The notes under the pieces: model-generated
The model's input: the letters and a program-made list of their open reading frames with translations, nothing else
Told to the model about the DNA's origin: nothing
Database searches by the model: none
In this document: positions 28,213 through 36,380 of the stretch, in pieces
Numbering within the stretch: the first letter of the stretch is position 1
Layout: each line of letters opens with the position of its first letter
Translations under genes and position numbers: made by a program
Assembly (NCBI RefSeq): GCF_001753205.1
Contig: NZ_CP017560.1
Coordinates: 2,480,001 to 2,544,000 of the forward strand
From: Sporosarcina ureilytica
Lineage (GTDB): Bacteria > Bacillota > Bacilli > Bacillales_A > Planococcaceae
Length of the DNA: 64,000 nucleotides
Direction of reading: 5' to 3'

Positions 28213-28918
28213 CTTGGTCGCGCTCCTTTTCTGTTAAACGATTAAGTTGTCTTTTTCTTTCTGTTTTTATTTCTGTTAAACGATTGTTAAGCACTTGACT
28301 AAAATCTGTATGTTGCTCTTCCATGTTGTTCGGATTTTGTTTTTTAAACGACGAAAACTTACTTAATAGTTGCTCAAGAGGGCCTTTGGAAGACATCACG
28401 TCGTTTTCCTCATAATACTCAAGAAGAGAAGCAATTTCTTTTTCATCTGTAATCTCTTTTAATAAACGAATATCTTCCCCGACCCCAACTAAATAATAAG
28501 TATCTCCGACAACAATTAATTGAATAGATTTTTGTTGACCAAGTGATAAACCGCCTAAATTTTTCATTAGCCGGTTTTTATCGTACAAGCGATTTTTACG
28601 ATTAATAAATTTTAATAACCCATACAATAAACCGACAACAAAAACTAACGCAAATAGTGTTTTTATGTAATCCCAAGCAGTTACACCGACCTTTAGCGCT
28701 TGTTTTTCATCTATTTCATTATTTGACTTGTCTTGAATCGGCGGTTTAGCTTCTGTTTTATCTGCCCCTTCTTCATCGGAACAATTCTCTTTATTCTCCA
28801 TGCAGTAAAAAACATTGTCCTCTGCATAACTTACAGAAGGAATCAGCACGAATGATAAGAGAATAATAGACATGGTGACTAACATAGATTTACGTTTTAA
28901 TACTTGTTGTATATCCAT
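28205..28918 (-). CDS. fliO: Flagellar export assembly protein FliO (FliZ)
   Basis: 237 aa. Helps assemble the FliP ring. An N-terminal signal-like segment (LVTMSIILLSFVLIPSVSYA) is followed by an acidic extracellular stretch, a membrane helix (LFALVFVVGLLYGLLKF) and the FliO core (LGGLSLGQQKSIQLIVVGDTYYLVGVG in overlapping parts). The C-terminus is charged. B. subtilis calls this gene fliZ, which is unrelated to the enteric FliZ regulator. Confidence 0.93.
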   Translation of the reverse strand: MDIQQVLKRKSMLVTMSIILLSFVLIPSVSYAEDNVFYCMENKENCSDEEGADKTEAKPPIQDKSNNEIDEKQALKVGVTAWDYIKTLFALVFVVGLLYGLLKFINRKNRLYDKNRLMKNLGGLSLGQQKSIQLIVVGDTYYLVGVGEDIRLLKEITDEKEIASLLEYYEENDVMSSKGPLEQLLSKFSSFKKQNPNNMEEQHTDFSQVLNNRLTEIKTERKRQLNRLTEKERDQDV

Positions 28919-28919
28919 G

Positions 28920-29282
28920 TTAGCTGAGTGCTTTTTCGATTGATTCGATAACTCGATCTGCTTGGAATGGTTTCACGATAAAATCTTTTGCTCCTGCAGA
29001 GATTGCATCAATAACCATTGCTTGTTGCCCCATTGCTGAGCACATAATCACTGTCGCTGAAGGGTCTTTTTCCTTAATTTCCTTTAATGCTTGAATTCCA
29101 TCCATTTCAGGCATTGTAATATCCATCGTTACAAGATCAGGTTTTAACTCCATATACTTTTCAATCGCTTGTAATCCATCAGTCGCTTCGCCAACGACCT
29201 CAAAACCATTTTTAACTAATATATCCTTAATCATCATTCGCATAAATGCAGCATCATCTACAATTAAAATTCTTTTCCCCAT
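28920..29282 (-). CDS. cheY: Chemotaxis response regulator CheY
   Basis: 120 aa single receiver domain. Acidic pocket and phospho-Asp in ILIVDDAAFMR and VTMDITMPEMDG; Ser/Thr switch in IMCSAMGQQ; Lys in FIVKPF. CheY-P binds the FliM/FliY switch, and its phosphatases CheC and FliY are encoded in the same operon. GGAGGG lies 9 nt before the ATG. Confidence 0.98.
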   Translation of the reverse strand: MGKRILIVDDAAFMRMMIKDILVKNGFEVVGEATDGLQAIEKYMELKPDLVTMDITMPEMDGIQALKEIKEKDPSATVIMCSAMGQQAMVIDAISAGAKDFIVKPFQADRVIESIEKALS

Positions 29283-29302
29283 TTACTATCCCTCCAAAAT
29301 AA

Positions 29303-30457
29303 TTATCTTAAATTATTAATTCGTTCCTTTGGACTTAATACATCCGTTATACGTACACCAAATTTTTCGTCGATTACGACCACTTCACCATTAGCAATGA
29401 GTCGGTTGTTGACAAGTATGTCAACAGGTTCTCCTACTAATTTATCTAATTCAATAATTGAACCACTAGATAATTCAAGTATTTCTTGCACTGTACGTTT
29501 TGTCCTACCTAACTCAACGGTTACTTGTAACGGAATATCCAGTAAAATATCTAAGTTTTGTGATTCTGTATTACTTAACGTTCCCTGTTCAAAACTTGAA
29601 AATTGTGCTTTTTCAACTGCAACTTGTGGTTTTTGATGTGTGACCGGTTCTTCTTTTCTTGGCGCTACTTCCGGTTGTACTGCCTGTTTCGGCTCTTCCA
29701 TGAAGGCTGGTGTTTCTTCAAAAGGATTTGCTGCAACGACGGTTGTAGCGGCTGCTACTTCTTCGACTCCGTTATCATTTAGTAGCGTACCAACCATTTC
29801 TTTCCCAAATTCATAAGGAATTACTTGCATAATCTCTGAATCAATCAAATCGCCTACTTTTAAAGTAAATGCGACTTTTATAAGCAGTTCAGCGGCAGGT
29901 ATGTTATCCACGCCCGTTTTTTCTTGAACATCCATTAAATCGATGGTTGGTGGAGATATATCCACCTTTACATTAAATACTGAAGACATTGAAGTAGCAG
30001 CCGACCCCATCATTTGATTCATGGCTTCTTGAACAGCACTTAAGTGAATATCTCCTAATTCCGGATTCGGTGCTGAACCGTCCCCGCCAAGCATCAAGTC
30101 TGCTATGATTGAAGCATCGGATTGTTTAATGACAAATAAATTCATGCCTCTTAAGCCTTGTGTATATTCAACTTTAATCGCCACATAAGGTAGAGCAAAT
30201 TCTTCTTCTAGCATAGAGTGTTTTATAATAGAAATTGTTGGTGTCGTAATTTCAACTTTTTGTCCAAGCAGTGAAGATAATGCAGTTGCGGAACTACCAA
30301 AAGAAATATTAGCGATTTCACCAATCGTATCTCTTTCCAATTCACTTAAATCAGCCTCAATAACAGTAGAATCGTCATTTGACATTGTAAAGTCATCAAG
30401 GTCTTTCCCACTTAATAACGCTTCGATTTCCTCTTGGGATAATATATCATCACTCAT
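29303..30457 (-). CDS. fliY: Flagellar motor switch phosphatase FliY (FliN-type)
   Basis: 384 aa. C-ring component that also dephosphorylates CheY-P. N-terminal FliM-like CheY-binding peptide LSQEEIEALLSG; CheC-like core with EIANISFGSSATALSSLL (family usually EIGN, here EIAN) and QEAMNQMMGSAATSMSS; Pro/Glu-rich linker about 235-290; C-terminal SpoA domain (LGRTKRTVQEILELSSGSII). Several ATG codons cluster at the start; ATG 30457 has GGAGGGG 9 nt upstream and overlaps fliM by 8 nt. Confidence 0.97.
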   Translation of the reverse strand: MSDDILSQEEIEALLSGKDLDDFTMSNDDSTVIEADLSELERDTIGEIANISFGSSATALSSLLGQKVEITTPTISIIKHSMLEEEFALPYVAIKVEYTQGLRGMNLFVIKQSDASIIADLMLGGDGSAPNPELGDIHLSAVQEAMNQMMGSAATSMSSVFNVKVDISPPTIDLMDVQEKTGVDNIPAAELLIKVAFTLKVGDLIDSEIMQVIPYEFGKEMVGTLLNDNGVEEVAAATTVVAANPFEETPAFMEEPKQAVQPEVAPRKEEPVTHQKPQVAVEKAQFSSFEQGTLSNTESQNLDILLDIPLQVTVELGRTKRTVQEILELSSGSIIELDKLVGEPVDILVNNRLIANGEVVVIDEKFGVRITDVLSPKERINNLR

Positions 30458-31448
30458 CATCTTCATCCCCTCCTGTCAATACATCAATTACCTGTACCGC
30501 CATCCAACTTTTCATATGACCAGGTTGCGCGGTAAATTTAGGTAAATCTCCAATTTTCACGACGAGCGGCTCGTCAATTTTTTGTTTAAGAGAGATGACA
30601 TCACCTTTTTCCAAATGAAGAAATTCTTCGATACTCATTTGTCCTTTCCCTAACTCGGCGATGATTGGAAGTTGTGCTTTTTTCATACTTCCTCTAAGTG
30701 CATCACGCTGCTCGGGTGTAGGCTCCTTTTTATTAGTTTGCATCCAGTACTGGACAGATAAGTTTGGCACAACCGGTTCTAGTACGACATGTGGAATACA
30801 AATATTAATCATGCCACTCGATTCACCAATTACAATATTAAATGAAATAACAGCCACTGTTTCATGTGGTGAAATCATCTGTAAAAACTGCGGATTGACT
30901 TCCATTTCAGCTAAATGCGGGTCAATGTCGATTAGTCCGGACCAAGCTTCTCTTAAATTATCAAATGAACGTTCAAATAAGTTCATCATAATTTTTGTTT
31001 CTATTTCTGTTAGAGTATCTACTTTACTAGGACTTTCACCAACACCACCCATAAGCCTATCTAACATGGAGTATGCAATGTTAGGATTCACTTCCATCAA
31101 AATATTACCTTCCAACGGGGACACTTCGAATATATTAATTAACGTCATATTTGGAATGGATCTTACAAATTTTTCGAATGGAATTTGGTCAACAGAAGCC
31201 ACTTCAATTTGCACATAAGTTCGAAACTGTGCAGCAAAATAAGTCGCAAGTAAACGCGCAAAATTTTCATGAATGCGTGTCAGACTACGAATTTGGTCTT
31301 TCGAAAAGCGAAGGGTATGCTTAAAATCATACACTTTTACTGATTGTGTTTCTTCTTCCCTCTTCATTTCTTCCGCAGATATTTCTCCAGTTGAAAAAGC
31401 GGATAATAAAGCATCAATCTCACTTTGCGATAATATGTCCCCTGTCAT
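30450..31448 (-). CDS. fliM: Flagellar motor switch protein FliM
   Basis: 332 aa. C-ring protein that receives CheY-P. N-terminal CheY-binding LSQSEIDALLSA, middle CheC-like domain with VYDFKHTLRFSKDQIRSL, MLDRLMGG, ETVAVISFNIVIGESSGMINIC split across the fold, and C-terminal SpoA domain (LEKGDVISLKQKIDEPL). ATG 31448 has GAGGTGG upstream; the GTG three codons earlier overlaps that site. Confidence 0.97.
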   Translation of the reverse strand: MTGDILSQSEIDALLSAFSTGEISAEEMKREEETQSVKVYDFKHTLRFSKDQIRSLTRIHENFARLLATYFAAQFRTYVQIEVASVDQIPFEKFVRSIPNMTLINIFEVSPLEGNILMEVNPNIAYSMLDRLMGGVGESPSKVDTLTEIETKIMMNLFERSFDNLREAWSGLIDIDPHLAEMEVNPQFLQMISPHETVAVISFNIVIGESSGMINICIPHVVLEPVVPNLSVQYWMQTNKKEPTPEQRDALRGSMKKAQLPIIAELGKGQMSIEEFLHLEKGDVISLKQKIDEPLVVKIGDLPKFTAQPGHMKSWMAVQVIDVLTGGDEDDE

Positions 31449-31470
31449 TTGAACCACCTCCTCATGTATT

Positions 31471-31911
31471 TTATTGAATGATATTAGAGACGATATAAAC
31501 GCGCTCTATTTCACCGGATTGAATGAGCGGATTTAGTAATGATTGAATGGTTGATTCAAAAGCTTGCTTACCGGTTTTCCCTTCAAGTTCTTCTCGTGTA
31601 ATTTCTGAAAGTTCATGAATAACTATATTTTTCACTTGAAATTCTCGTTTTTCTAATTCCTCAGCGGCTTGCTTGCTATTCGTTTGAATTTTCAATGAAA
31701 TGCGGATAAATTGTCTTCCTGCTAAATTTGTTGTGATCTCTGGTATATCTACAGATGACTCGATAATCTCATCAATGGTCGTTCCAGTTCCAGTATCCTT
31801 ATCAGAATCTCCATTCTTATTTAACTGCCACGCAAGAGCTAGTATGATGACAGCGACTAATGTGATTGTGACAAGAATAATAAGTGTAATTGTGAGGAAT
31901 TTATTCTTCAA
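31471..31911 (-). CDS. fliL: Flagellar basal body protein FliL
   Basis: 146 aa. Stator-associated membrane protein. Short cytoplasmic N-terminus, one membrane helix (FLTITLIILVTITLVAVIIL), then a periplasmic domain with EITTNLAG.QFIRISLKIQ. I prefer the TTG at 31911 (KNKFLTITL start), since a G6 run sits 9 nt upstream and family members start just before the helix. The ATG at 31932 lacks a ribosome site and would overlap flbD by 32 nt. Confidence 0.93.
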   Translation of the reverse strand: MKNKFLTITLIILVTITLVAVIILALAWQLNKNGDSDKDTGTGTTIDEIIESSVDIPEITTNLAGRQFIRISLKIQTNSKQAAEELEKREFQVKNIVIHELSEITREELEGKTGKQAFESTIQSLLNPLIQSGEIERVYIVSNIIQ

Positions 31912-32125
31912 TTTCTTCTTCCCCCCTGACATACGGATTCGATAGTAATTGAACCGTTTGATAAAACTCCATAATTCTCTGTTGGATATCTTCCATAGAG
32001 TCTTTTACTATGTATTTGTTGCCTGTTGTTAATGTGATTGTCGTATCATGAAACGACTCAATTTTTTCTATGTAAAGCGCATTGAGTGTAAATGTCGTTC
32101 CGTTTAATCGTGTAACTTTAATCAT
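31901..32125 (-). CDS. flbD: Flagellar protein FlbD (SwrD/YlzI family)
   Basis: 74 aa. B. subtilis SwrD of this family raises motor torque for swarming. MIKVTRLNGTTFTLNALYIE and the TTLTTGNKYIV-type core are characteristic (ITLTTGNKYIVKDS here); the tail is acidic. It overlaps fliL by 11 nt. Its ribosome site is odd: no Shine-Dalgarno lies directly before the ATG. AAAGGAGGG is 31 nt upstream with a GC-only hairpin in between, and 310 bp of repeats separate the gene from flgE. Confidence 0.93.
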   Translation of the reverse strand: MIKVTRLNGTTFTLNALYIEKIESFHDTTITLTTGNKYIVKDSMEDIQQRIMEFYQTVQLLSNPYVRGEEEIEE

Positions 32126-32132
32126 ATATTAG

Positions 32133-32165
32133 GGGCCGGGCATAGAGCCGGCCCGACCCTCCTTT
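32133..32165 (-). promoter_or_regulatory. Distant Shine-Dalgarno plus GC hairpin before flbD
   Basis: AAAGGAGGG (32157-32165) lies 31 nt upstream of the flbD ATG (32123-32125). Between them GGGCCGG and CCGGCCC form a 7-bp GC stem (32133-32154). With the hairpin folded the effective spacing falls to 9 nt. An ATG in the loop starts a four-codon frame (MPGP) whose TAA ends 3 nt before the flbD ATG, so reinitiation is an alternative. Confidence 0.6.
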
Positions 32166-32181
32166 GTTTGGTACTTCCTGA

Positions 32182-32236
32182 TACCAGGCACTGATATCCA
32201 TTTGCGGCCTCCCGCAAATTGTGGCAGTGCCTGGTA
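32182..32236. repeat. Nested perfect stem-loop
   Basis: TACCAGGCACTG and CAGTGCCTGGTA form a perfect 12-bp outer stem. Inside, ATTTGCGG and CCGCAAAT form a perfect 8-bp stem with a CCTC loop. It is one unit of the mosaic upstream of flbD. Confidence 0.85.
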
Positions 32237-32435
32237 CCCAGCTAGCAAAGCATAGATTGCGATTTGCCGTATTTGCGTTTTTTTTGCAGAAATTAAGGCA
32301 TCCGATGAACACTCCTGCTCATAACGCTTCGCTTTTATTCGCAAAAGCCGTTCTTCGTGACGGCTTTCGCTAATCCCACAGGAGTCGCCGCTCTCCACTC
32401 CAATCAACGGAGATACCTTTATATAAATCTACCTG

Positions 32436-33347
32436 TTAACGTTTTAAGTTTACTAGTTCCTGCAGAATTTCATCAGACGTCGTAATAATTCTTGTATTCG
32501 CCTGGAAACCACGTTGTGCAACAATCATTTCTGTGAATTCTTCAGCAAGGTCAACATTGGACATTTCTAGGAAGCCGGATTCGATTGTACCGAAACCTTG
32601 GCCAGTTGCAAAACCATTCACGGCTTCTCCAGAGTTCGCTGACGCGCGGAATAAGTTTCCACCAATCTTTTCAAGGCCAGCTGGGTTAGCAAATTTTGTA
32701 ACTTCGATTTTACCGGCAACATGAAGAACCGCATCTGCATCTGTATCAAATGTCATATTTCCACTTCCATCAATACCAGTAACTGGATAATCCACATAAT
32801 AAACCGTACCGTCTTGACCAATTGACATAGAAGACGCGGTGGTAGGAATTTTAATTTCACCGTACTGGGTAGGGTCATATGGTTGTGCTAGACCAACCAA
32901 TTCCATAGTATTATTCGTTGTATTGAGACTGACATTCAACCCTTGCACAAGTCTACCGTCGCCATCAACTAAATGGCCATCTCTATCCATATAGAAATTT
33001 CCAGCGCGTGTATAGACTGCTTCACTTCCATCTGTTACTTTGAAAAAACCATCTCCAGTAATCGCAAGGTCTAACGTATTACCTGTAAACTGAGTAGACC
33101 CTTGCCCATGCAGCGTATCAATCGCTGCAATTTGTGACCCAAGTCCAACTTGTCTAGGGTTTACTCCACCACGGTTATCCGTTGGTGCTGATGCGCCGGC
33201 CAATGTCTGTGAGACCAAATCTTTAAAAACAGTTCGTCCTTTTTTAAATCCATACGTGTTAACGTTTGAGATATTATTCCCGATAACATCCAATTTTGTT
33301 TGGAAGTTACGGAGTCCTGTAATTCCCGAGTACATTGATCTTAACAT
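32436..33347 (-). CDS. flgE: Flagellar hook protein FlgE
   Basis: 303 aa (B. subtilis hook protein 264). Visible rod/hook N-terminal motif MLRSMYSGITGLRNFQTKLD and VIGNNISNVNTYGFKKGR, the GDGFFKV motif, and the C-terminal EFTEMIVAQRGFQANTRII with heptad repeats. The central domain is about 40 residues longer than I recall for B. subtilis. The gene is often annotated flgG in older genomes; its position after flgD supports the hook protein. Confidence 0.95.
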   Translation of the reverse strand: MLRSMYSGITGLRNFQTKLDVIGNNISNVNTYGFKKGRTVFKDLVSQTLAGASAPTDNRGGVNPRQVGLGSQIAAIDTLHGQGSTQFTGNTLDLAITGDGFFKVTDGSEAVYTRAGNFYMDRDGHLVDGDGRLVQGLNVSLNTTNNTMELVGLAQPYDPTQYGEIKIPTTASSMSIGQDGTVYYVDYPVTGIDGSGNMTFDTDADAVLHVAGKIEVTKFANPAGLEKIGGNLFRASANSGEAVNGFATGQGFGTIESGFLEMSNVDLAEEFTEMIVAQRGFQANTRIITTSDEILQELVNLKR

Positions 33348-33375
33348 TAGTAAATTTCCCCTCTCAATTTTGAGT

Positions 33376-33401
33376 GTACCGCTTCAATCGGTCGGCGGTA
33401 C
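33376..33401. repeat. Small hairpin upstream of flgE
   Basis: GTACCGC and GCGGTAC flank a 12-nt loop in the 82-bp spacer between the TIGR02530-type gene and flgE. No T-run follows on the minus strand, so it is not a clear terminator. Confidence 0.5.
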
Positions 33402-33429
33402 GATGGCATCCTGTTAAGGTCCTGCCGAT

Positions 33430-33813
33430 TTAGCTAAGTACAATTGTGCCGTCAATATTCGTAAATAATTGGTCTTTCGCCTCTGAACGATCCATTGCAG
33501 TGATGACCGTTGCGTTTTTCGCACTTACGATAAGTGCTGCTTGATCCAGTAATACTAGGGATTCCTTAACTCCCTTTGCTTTGGCTTCATTCACTTTCGT
33601 CGAAACACGTTCCCATTCTGTTTCAGAAATTGTAATATTTCTTTCTTCCAACCGTTCACTCGCGTGTTTACTAACTTTTAAGCTAGCTGTAGATGTAGTA
33701 GCTTTTATTAAAAGTTCACTAAACGATTGTTTTTGTGGGTCTTCGATTCTTTTAGGTGTTTGACTATGTATGATCGGTTGTGAAGGAATACGGTGTAAGT
33801 TAATGTTATTCAT
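33430..33813 (-). CDS. Flagellar operon protein, TIGR02530 type
   Basis: 127 aa. Matches my recollection of the TIGR02530 flagellar operon family: LKVSKHASERLEERNITISETEWERV in overlapping parts, VKESLVLLDQAALIVSAKN and the ending TNIDGTIVLS. Function is unknown; it lies between flgD and flgE, so a hook-related role is likely. It is hydrophilic with no membrane segment. Confidence 0.88.
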   Translation of the reverse strand: MNNINLHRIPSQPIIHSQTPKRIEDPQKQSFSELLIKATTSTASLKVSKHASERLEERNITISETEWERVSTKVNEAKAKGVKESLVLLDQAALIVSAKNATVITAMDRSEAKDQLFTNIDGTIVLS

Positions 33814-33830
33814 TCCACCACTCCATCCTC

Positions 33831-34502
33831 TTATTGACTTATGGATATAAGTTGATTGTCTGTAATTCGGCTGTCGTCGCCTAAAATATATTCGAGTTTG
33901 CCGTCTTTATTAGCAACTGATACGACAACACCAGATTTTTCAACGTCATCGGCTTGATAACTTACTTTTTTACCGATAAGCATACTTGCTTCAACAAGAT
34001 TGTTCCCACTCGATGCACCAGCAAGGACTTCAGAAATATTGCCAGGTGTCAACTCTTTCCCATCACTCATCGTAAAGACAACTGAACCATTGACAAATTT
34101 CACAGAAGTGATTCTGCCATTTCCTTCATTGACAACCGGTTTTCCGTCTTCTCCAATGATTGGATTACCGCTTTTATCATGTTCAATTTCATGCCACTTT
34201 ACATTTTTTCCGACAAAGCTATTGTATTGAATTAATTGTGATTGGTTTTGTGTTTCGGCAAATTTCTCGAATGCCTTCGTTAAGTTCATCGTCTGTTCTA
34301 ACGCTGAAAACTGTGCCATTTGTGCCATAAACTCTTTATCTTGCATCGGATTTGTCGGGTCCTGGTTTTGCAATTGAGCGATTAAGATTTTTAAAAAATC
34401 ATCTTTTCCTAACGTGCCATCGCCTGTTTTCCGTTCATCACGCTTTTTATTAATTAAATACATCTCGTTTGTTATCGGGGACTGCCCGCTCATATTCACC
34501 AT
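33831..34502 (-). CDS. flgD: Hook assembly scaffold FlgD
   Basis: 223 aa. Hook cap protein. The N-terminal motif LGKDDFLKILIAQLQNQDP and NPMQDKEFMAQMAQFSALEQ is diagnostic. The C-terminal part has two paired repeats (FVGKNV..., LIGKKVSYQADD). GGAGG lies 8 nt before the ATG. It follows fliK by 3 bp. Confidence 0.97.
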   Translation of the reverse strand: MVNMSGQSPITNEMYLINKKRDERKTGDGTLGKDDFLKILIAQLQNQDPTNPMQDKEFMAQMAQFSALEQTMNLTKAFEKFAETQNQSQLIQYNSFVGKNVKWHEIEHDKSGNPIIGEDGKPVVNEGNGRITSVKFVNGSVVFTMSDGKELTPGNISEVLAGASSGNNLVEASMLIGKKVSYQADDVEKSGVVVSVANKDGKLEYILGDDSRITDNQLISISQ

Positions 34503-34505
34503 TAT

Positions 34506-35741
34506 TTACACCTCCAATTGAATCATATATTCTTCAAAGGTCATATGACCTTCGTCACTTTGATCGCTTTTTTGCTCATTTGAATTTTCTTGCTCCTGTT
34601 TAAACTGCTGCCCAAATGACTGCTCCCGTTCATGTTGTGGAGTCTCATTTAGCATTTGAGAAATTTCAATACGCTCTACTTGAATATTTTGCTGGAAGAA
34701 AGTATTTCTTAATTGATGTAAATGGTTTTCAAGCATTTCTTTCCCAAGTGCGCTAGACGCTAAAATACGCGCGGTAAGAACTCCATTTGTTTGCAATAGT
34801 TCAATTCTTAGCTGTCCTAAATGCTCAGGATATAACCTGACGGAAATTCGATTTGTCCCACCTGTTTGACCAAGATTTGAACGCTTAAGCACATTTTGCA
34901 GTTCACGCAGTAATTCTTCTGCACGACTGTTTTGTTGCGTTCCATTAACAACATCTCCGCCATCCAATCGTGTTGCTGTTAAAATCGAATGCGTAACTGA
35001 TTGTCCTGTTAATTCACTTGCCTGTACTTTAATCTGATTAGTAACATTCGTTTCCATAAATGGCAGTGTGCTCGTTCGTGTCGGTTGAGCTTTTTCAGTG
35101 CTAACATTTAAGGCTTCTCCTAAAATTTTCAGCATCCCTTGTAACGAATAAAGTTGCTGTTCTTGCCTTAATGTTAAATCTAATTTCGGTCCTTCGATTG
35201 CTACCATTTTTAGGACAGCGACTAAGGTAATGGCTTCATCTTGTGACAGATGAGCTCGTCCGCCAATTCCCTGTTCAAAACTTGCCAGTATTTCTGGACC
35301 TAATGCCTCTAGCTGTTCTAACAATTCTCTAAGGGATACCGCATTCATTAATCCCCCAATTCCAAAAGTTGGAATTTCATCCGCTTTATCCGACTGGTTC
35401 AAATTAGGAATTATTTCTGCTAACCATCCTAGCAACTTGTCATCATGAAAGATCAAATGATCATCCATTAGTTCTGGCAATTCTTTATGTGCTTGACCAA
35501 TTTCTTCAAGCAATCCGATTAATTCTTCAACGCTTGTTACTTGTAGAAGTTCGACAAGGTCTTCATTAGAGAATTTCGGTTCGTTTAATGTCGGAACTGC
35601 TATTGAACTATTTGCAGTTAAAGATGCAAGAACTAAACCAAATTCCCCAGTATTCGCATCACTTCCAACCTTTGAAGTTGCCTCCATTGACGGCATTTTA
35701 TCCAACCGCATTTGTGTCGGTATAATTAATCCGTTAATCAA
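34506..35741 (-). CDS. fliK: Flagellar hook-length control protein FliK
   Basis: 411 aa. Molecular ruler that triggers the FlhB switch. The N-terminal 290 residues are low in recognisable motifs, as usual. The C-terminal domain shows ISVRLYPEHLGQLRIELLQ and VLTARILASSALGKEMLENHL, followed by a Gln/Glu-rich tail. The start codon is TTG with AGGGGGTG 5 nt upstream. Confidence 0.95.
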   Translation of the reverse strand: MINGLIIPTQMRLDKMPSMEATSKVGSDANTGEFGLVLASLTANSSIAVPTLNEPKFSNEDLVELLQVTSVEELIGLLEEIGQAHKELPELMDDHLIFHDDKLLGWLAEIIPNLNQSDKADEIPTFGIGGLMNAVSLRELLEQLEALGPEILASFEQGIGGRAHLSQDEAITLVAVLKMVAIEGPKLDLTLRQEQQLYSLQGMLKILGEALNVSTEKAQPTRTSTLPFMETNVTNQIKVQASELTGQSVTHSILTATRLDGGDVVNGTQQNSRAEELLRELQNVLKRSNLGQTGGTNRISVRLYPEHLGQLRIELLQTNGVLTARILASSALGKEMLENHLHQLRNTFFQQNIQVERIEISQMLNETPQHEREQSFGQQFKQEQENSNEQKSDQSDEGHMTFEEYMIQLEV

Positions 35742-35770
35742 TTTTTCACCCCCTTACAATAATCCCCTAA

Positions 35771-36376
35771 TTAATTTGTCATCATTGATGTATATTTTGC
35801 AGCATCTTCTGGGGACATCTTCTCTAATATTGCCGCAAGTCTGTCTGGTTTTAAATTTGAAAGTATTTGAAGTGCTTCTGCATCACTCATTTTAGTTATG
35901 ACTGGCGCGGCAGATTTGGCGGACATTTTTTCAAATGTTGTCACCATTTCGCTTGCTTTTTGTTTGGTCGAGTCGTTTGCACGCTTTAGTTCCGCAATTT
36001 CCTCCAACAATCTTTCTTGTTCTAGTATTAAAGCTTCATTTTCACTTGTTGAAGCTTCTAGCCGTTGCTGTAATTGATGGACCTCTGCTTCTTTCTCATG
36101 AATTTCTGCTTGCAATGTAACGACGCGGTCCTCTAAAATAGTGCCATTTTGAGCTGTTTTATCTTCTTTTTCTTTATTCGCAAAAGGAAGTTCTGCAGTC
36201 ATTTCTTTCACGGCTTCAAACACATTTACGTTATTAAACTTTGCGAGTACAAGCGCGACAGCAGTTGTGAGCATTAGTGTAATGAGAATGATCATCATGA
36301 CGTTTCGAAGCGTATTTGATGACTTTTCTTTATGACTCGACGAACTTTTTTTTGCCAACTTTTTATTTTTCACCAT
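35771..36376 (-). CDS. ylxF: YlxF/MotE-like flagellar coiled-coil membrane protein
   Basis: 201 aa. Basic N-terminus, one membrane helix (VMMIILITLMLTTAVALVLA), a long coiled coil (about 80-150, rich in Glu and Leu) and a C-terminal MgtE-N-like helical part (MSDAEALQILSNLKPDRLAAILEKM). The same layout is seen in YlxF of B. subtilis, encoded between fliJ and fliK. Role probably in motor or stator assembly; not proven. Confidence 0.9.
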   Translation of the reverse strand: MVKNKKLAKKSSSSHKEKSSNTLRNVMMIILITLMLTTAVALVLAKFNNVNVFEAVKEMTAELPFANKEKEDKTAQNGTILEDRVVTLQAEIHEKEAEVHQLQQRLEASTSENEALILEQERLLEEIAELKRANDSTKQKASEMVTTFEKMSAKSAAPVITKMSDAEALQILSNLKPDRLAAILEKMSPEDAAKYTSMMTN

Positions 36377-36380
36377 TTAA

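Larger units (their letters stand above)
32126..32435. repeat. Mosaic of repeats and hairpins inserted between flgE and flbD
   Basis: This 310-bp spacer inside the fla/che operon contains at least four palindromic units: 32133-32154, the nested stem-loop 32182-32236, a truncated family B core at 32258-32300, and AAAGCCGT...ACGGCTTT at 32344-32367. The last is followed on the minus strand by TTTTGC and could weakly terminate. A 92-codon open frame crosses it but looks like repeat-derived sequence. In B. subtilis flgE and flbD are close neighbours. Confidence 0.8.
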
